Below, one piece after another: positions 62,001 to 64,000 of a stretch of 64,000 nucleotides of DNA. The notes beneath the pieces are model-generated. The model did no database searches. It was not told where the DNA came from and saw only the letters and a program-made list of their open reading frames with translations. Both the position numbers and the translations under genes were made by a program. Location of the stretch: assembly GCF_040581485.1 (NCBI RefSeq), contig NC_090131.1:26734532-26798531 (forward strand), written 5' to 3'. The DNA comes from Linepithema humile. Its lineage: Eukaryota; Arthropoda; Insecta; Hymenoptera; Formicidae. How positions within the stretch are numbered: position 1 is the stretch's first letter; each line of letters opens with the position of its first letter.

Positions 62001-64000
62001 TCGCGAAGATCAGCCTGCGTCGCGACACGCTTATACTCGACAAACATGTTTTCGTCATGTGATGTGTAAGGTGAGAAACCTTGCTTTCTTAGAAAATATT
62101 ACCGAATTTCATACTTGTGAATTTTCAGATCTATCATCATACACAAATTGCGATATTGTGGTTTAGACGTTTCACAAACAGCTTCATGGCCGAGGAATAA
62201 ATCATATGTATATCTTCACGATTCTTCTCTAAATCGCATAAAATTGCGCGAATATTGTCCGAATTGAATGGCGCAACACCAAACTTCGCACAAGCAATTT
62301 ATTACAGGATTTTTATTTACGATCGACCGAACTTTAAAAAAAAAAAAAGAGATATTCTAGACAAAATTTTAATTGAGATAAAATATACAACGTTTATTTG
62401 CAAATATATATAAAAACATTCAACCTTTTTAAAAATTCTGATATGCGATAAACTTTCGCTCTTATTAAAATTTTGTCCAGAATATTTCTCTCTAATATTA
62501 TGCCAATCATAAATAAAATATTACATAAACAATAAATTTTGACACTAAAATTTTACTAATATTTTAAACGCAAACATCGGAAGATAGTAAATTTTCTTTC
62601 GACGAATCTTTGAAATGTAAAACGTTATAGAAAACGCGATATGATATCATTCGGTTATCTCGATTATTGCACGGTATTTAACAAGCCGATTTGTTTATTG
62701 TCGCTTAATTTGAAAATCATGAAGCATCTGAGAAATAAAGTTTCACAATACACTAATTCTTTTATGATATCTACACTGAGTTTAGATAAGAATACGACCA
62801 CCATATTTTCCGACTCTTTATTTAACAAATGGAAAAGAATAAGCTATGGCAAATTTTTAATCTCAGAAATTTACACTCCAGATTTTTCTCGGATAAAAAT
62901 ATAAATTTTTTGGCGCGTAAAAAGTATCAAATTTTAAATAGAGCCGCCAAGGCGCGTCATCGGTCACGCGTGTAAAAAGTTTCCGCCACGAGTCGACGCA
63001 CACGAAGCCATCATTAGCATGTGCACAAATGCATGGACAGACGTGTAAAGGTCACGTTCATTGTACTTGCGGAACACGCTAATTTAAAGCCCAACTTGCC
63101 ACACGCCTAGTTTCAGCACAAAGTTCATTGCTAAGGTCATTTCCCTAAATCGCCCACGCTCGGCGCGTGTGCTCGCAAATGTAATACGTGCGTAATCTCG
63201 TCCATTTTAAGCGATACAAATTTCTTAGTGCGTCAAAGACATCATTATAATGTACAATTATACCGCAATTTACGAGGAAAAACGTACTTTGTAAATTGTG
63301 TAAAAAAAAAAACTTGTAAGACACAATATTTTGATAGATATTTATGCACTTAAATGCAATAAAAACCATTTTATTTTAATCATAAAATATTATTTTTTCT
63401 AAAATAAAGCAATGACGAACGTACGCGGAAAAAATGGCACACCGATTAGCGATCTATTTTCACTAGTGGACTATTTTTTTTATCTACGTTTCCGCAACAC
63501 GTGATACGTCTACGTCAAAGTAAAGTAAGAATCACCCGCCTGATAAATTTAGACCAAGTCCTACATAACGAAAACATAATGTTTGCTAAAGACAATTCAA
63601 CACGTAGACTGTAAAATGTTATTCATGCTTGGAGAAACGACGTATCGTTGATAAATTGGCAGCATTGTGCGCAGCGGTGCATTTTAAACAGAAAGAAAGA
63701 TGTAATAAAAATGAACGATGAGAACATTCCATAAAAGTTTGAATGCAAATTTGTATAAATTATGAGATACGACAAAGTAGAGGTACAATTGCATACAAAT
63801 TGTTCACCAGTCCTTCGAGAAAATTTACAGATGATTGTTACGTATGTGACGCGACTATTTTCGCTATAGTGAACAACGTGCCTCATCGTTGTCGACGAAT
63901 CACTTGAAGTCTCGTGACATTTCCTCGAGACATATGATACTTAAGACTGGTCAGCTGTCGCGATTTATATTTGTCTATCGTCGTGTTTTCTGACAAATAA
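59067..64000. other. Region upstream of trehalase, no gene supported
   Basis: This should be trehalase intron and/or promoter, since the trehalase signal-peptide exon must lie to the right of 59066. I could not find an exon ending with two bases of a codon before a GT donor that also encodes a signal peptide. A GC-richer patch at 60140-60620 has overlapping open frames on both strands without family resemblance. A possible acceptor-led stretch on the minus strand near 59800-59840 reads LKVYPEVNQ but has no donor. Confidence 0.4.
62349..62492. repeat. Short inverted-repeat (fold-back) element
   Basis: GACAAAATTTTAAT near 62361 is inverted as ATTAAAATTTTGTC near 62464. The match extends outward through an ATTCT block to GAGA-type ends, giving arms of about 27 bp with one or two differences around a spacer of about 90 bp. 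Confidence 0.65.

Noticed and set aside
63145..63886. Minus-strand frames of 74 and 87 codons
   Set aside because: AT-driven composition, no signal peptide or link in phase to the trehalase exon at 59066.

Overview
The window is animal nuclear DNA, almost certainly from an insect and, by inference, a hymenopteran (ant or bee type). Genes are split by AT-rich introns with GT-AG sites. The gene set is typical of arthropods, and a decayed mariner transposon, microsatellites, a satellite-like array and several fold-back elements lie between and within genes. There are no bacterial operons, CRISPR arrays or recognisable tRNA/rRNA genes. Exon models were built by hand from splice sites, codon phase and recall of protein families; no search or RNA evidence was available.

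Layout, left to right. (1) An internally deleted mariner element (468-1395). (2) The 3' part, or a short isoform, of arouser/EPS8 on + (2787-4311). (3) A tandem array of ~196-bp units (about 7310-9510). (4) A large minus-strand gene, CRMP/dihydropyrimidinase (27087 down to 10349, ten coding exons of which nine are used per transcript), with two mutually exclusive 233-nt exons and a probable GC-AG intron. (5) RNASEH2C on + (28009-28638), divergent from CRMP. (6) A TMC-family membrane protein on - (33300-30768). (7) FAM98 on - (37637-35401), ending in a Gly/Arg-rich and SYGQ-rich tail. (8) LRIG (fly lambik) on + (38742-44515, 14 exons), divergent from FAM98. (9) Membrane-type trehalase on - (59066-51290 in the window; its 5' exon(s) were not found), converging on LRIG. 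From 59067 to 64000 no gene could be supported.

The genes are unrelated housekeeping, signalling and metabolic loci and not a pathway. The most informative locus is CRMP. Swapping one exon should change a protein with all six dihydropyrimidinase metal ligands (pyrimidine catabolism) into a form lacking one histidine (collapsin-response-mediator type). The two exons have identical length and phase, so using both or neither breaks the frame. The principle is known from Drosophila; the exon structure here is read directly from the sequence. Other points to check are the trehalase cytoplasmic tail exon 4.5 kb beyond its membrane exon, an apparent short EPS8 form lacking PTB and SH3 domains, a FET-like low-complexity tail on FAM98, and fold-back elements in CRMP and LRIG introns and in the FAM98/LRIG promoter interval.
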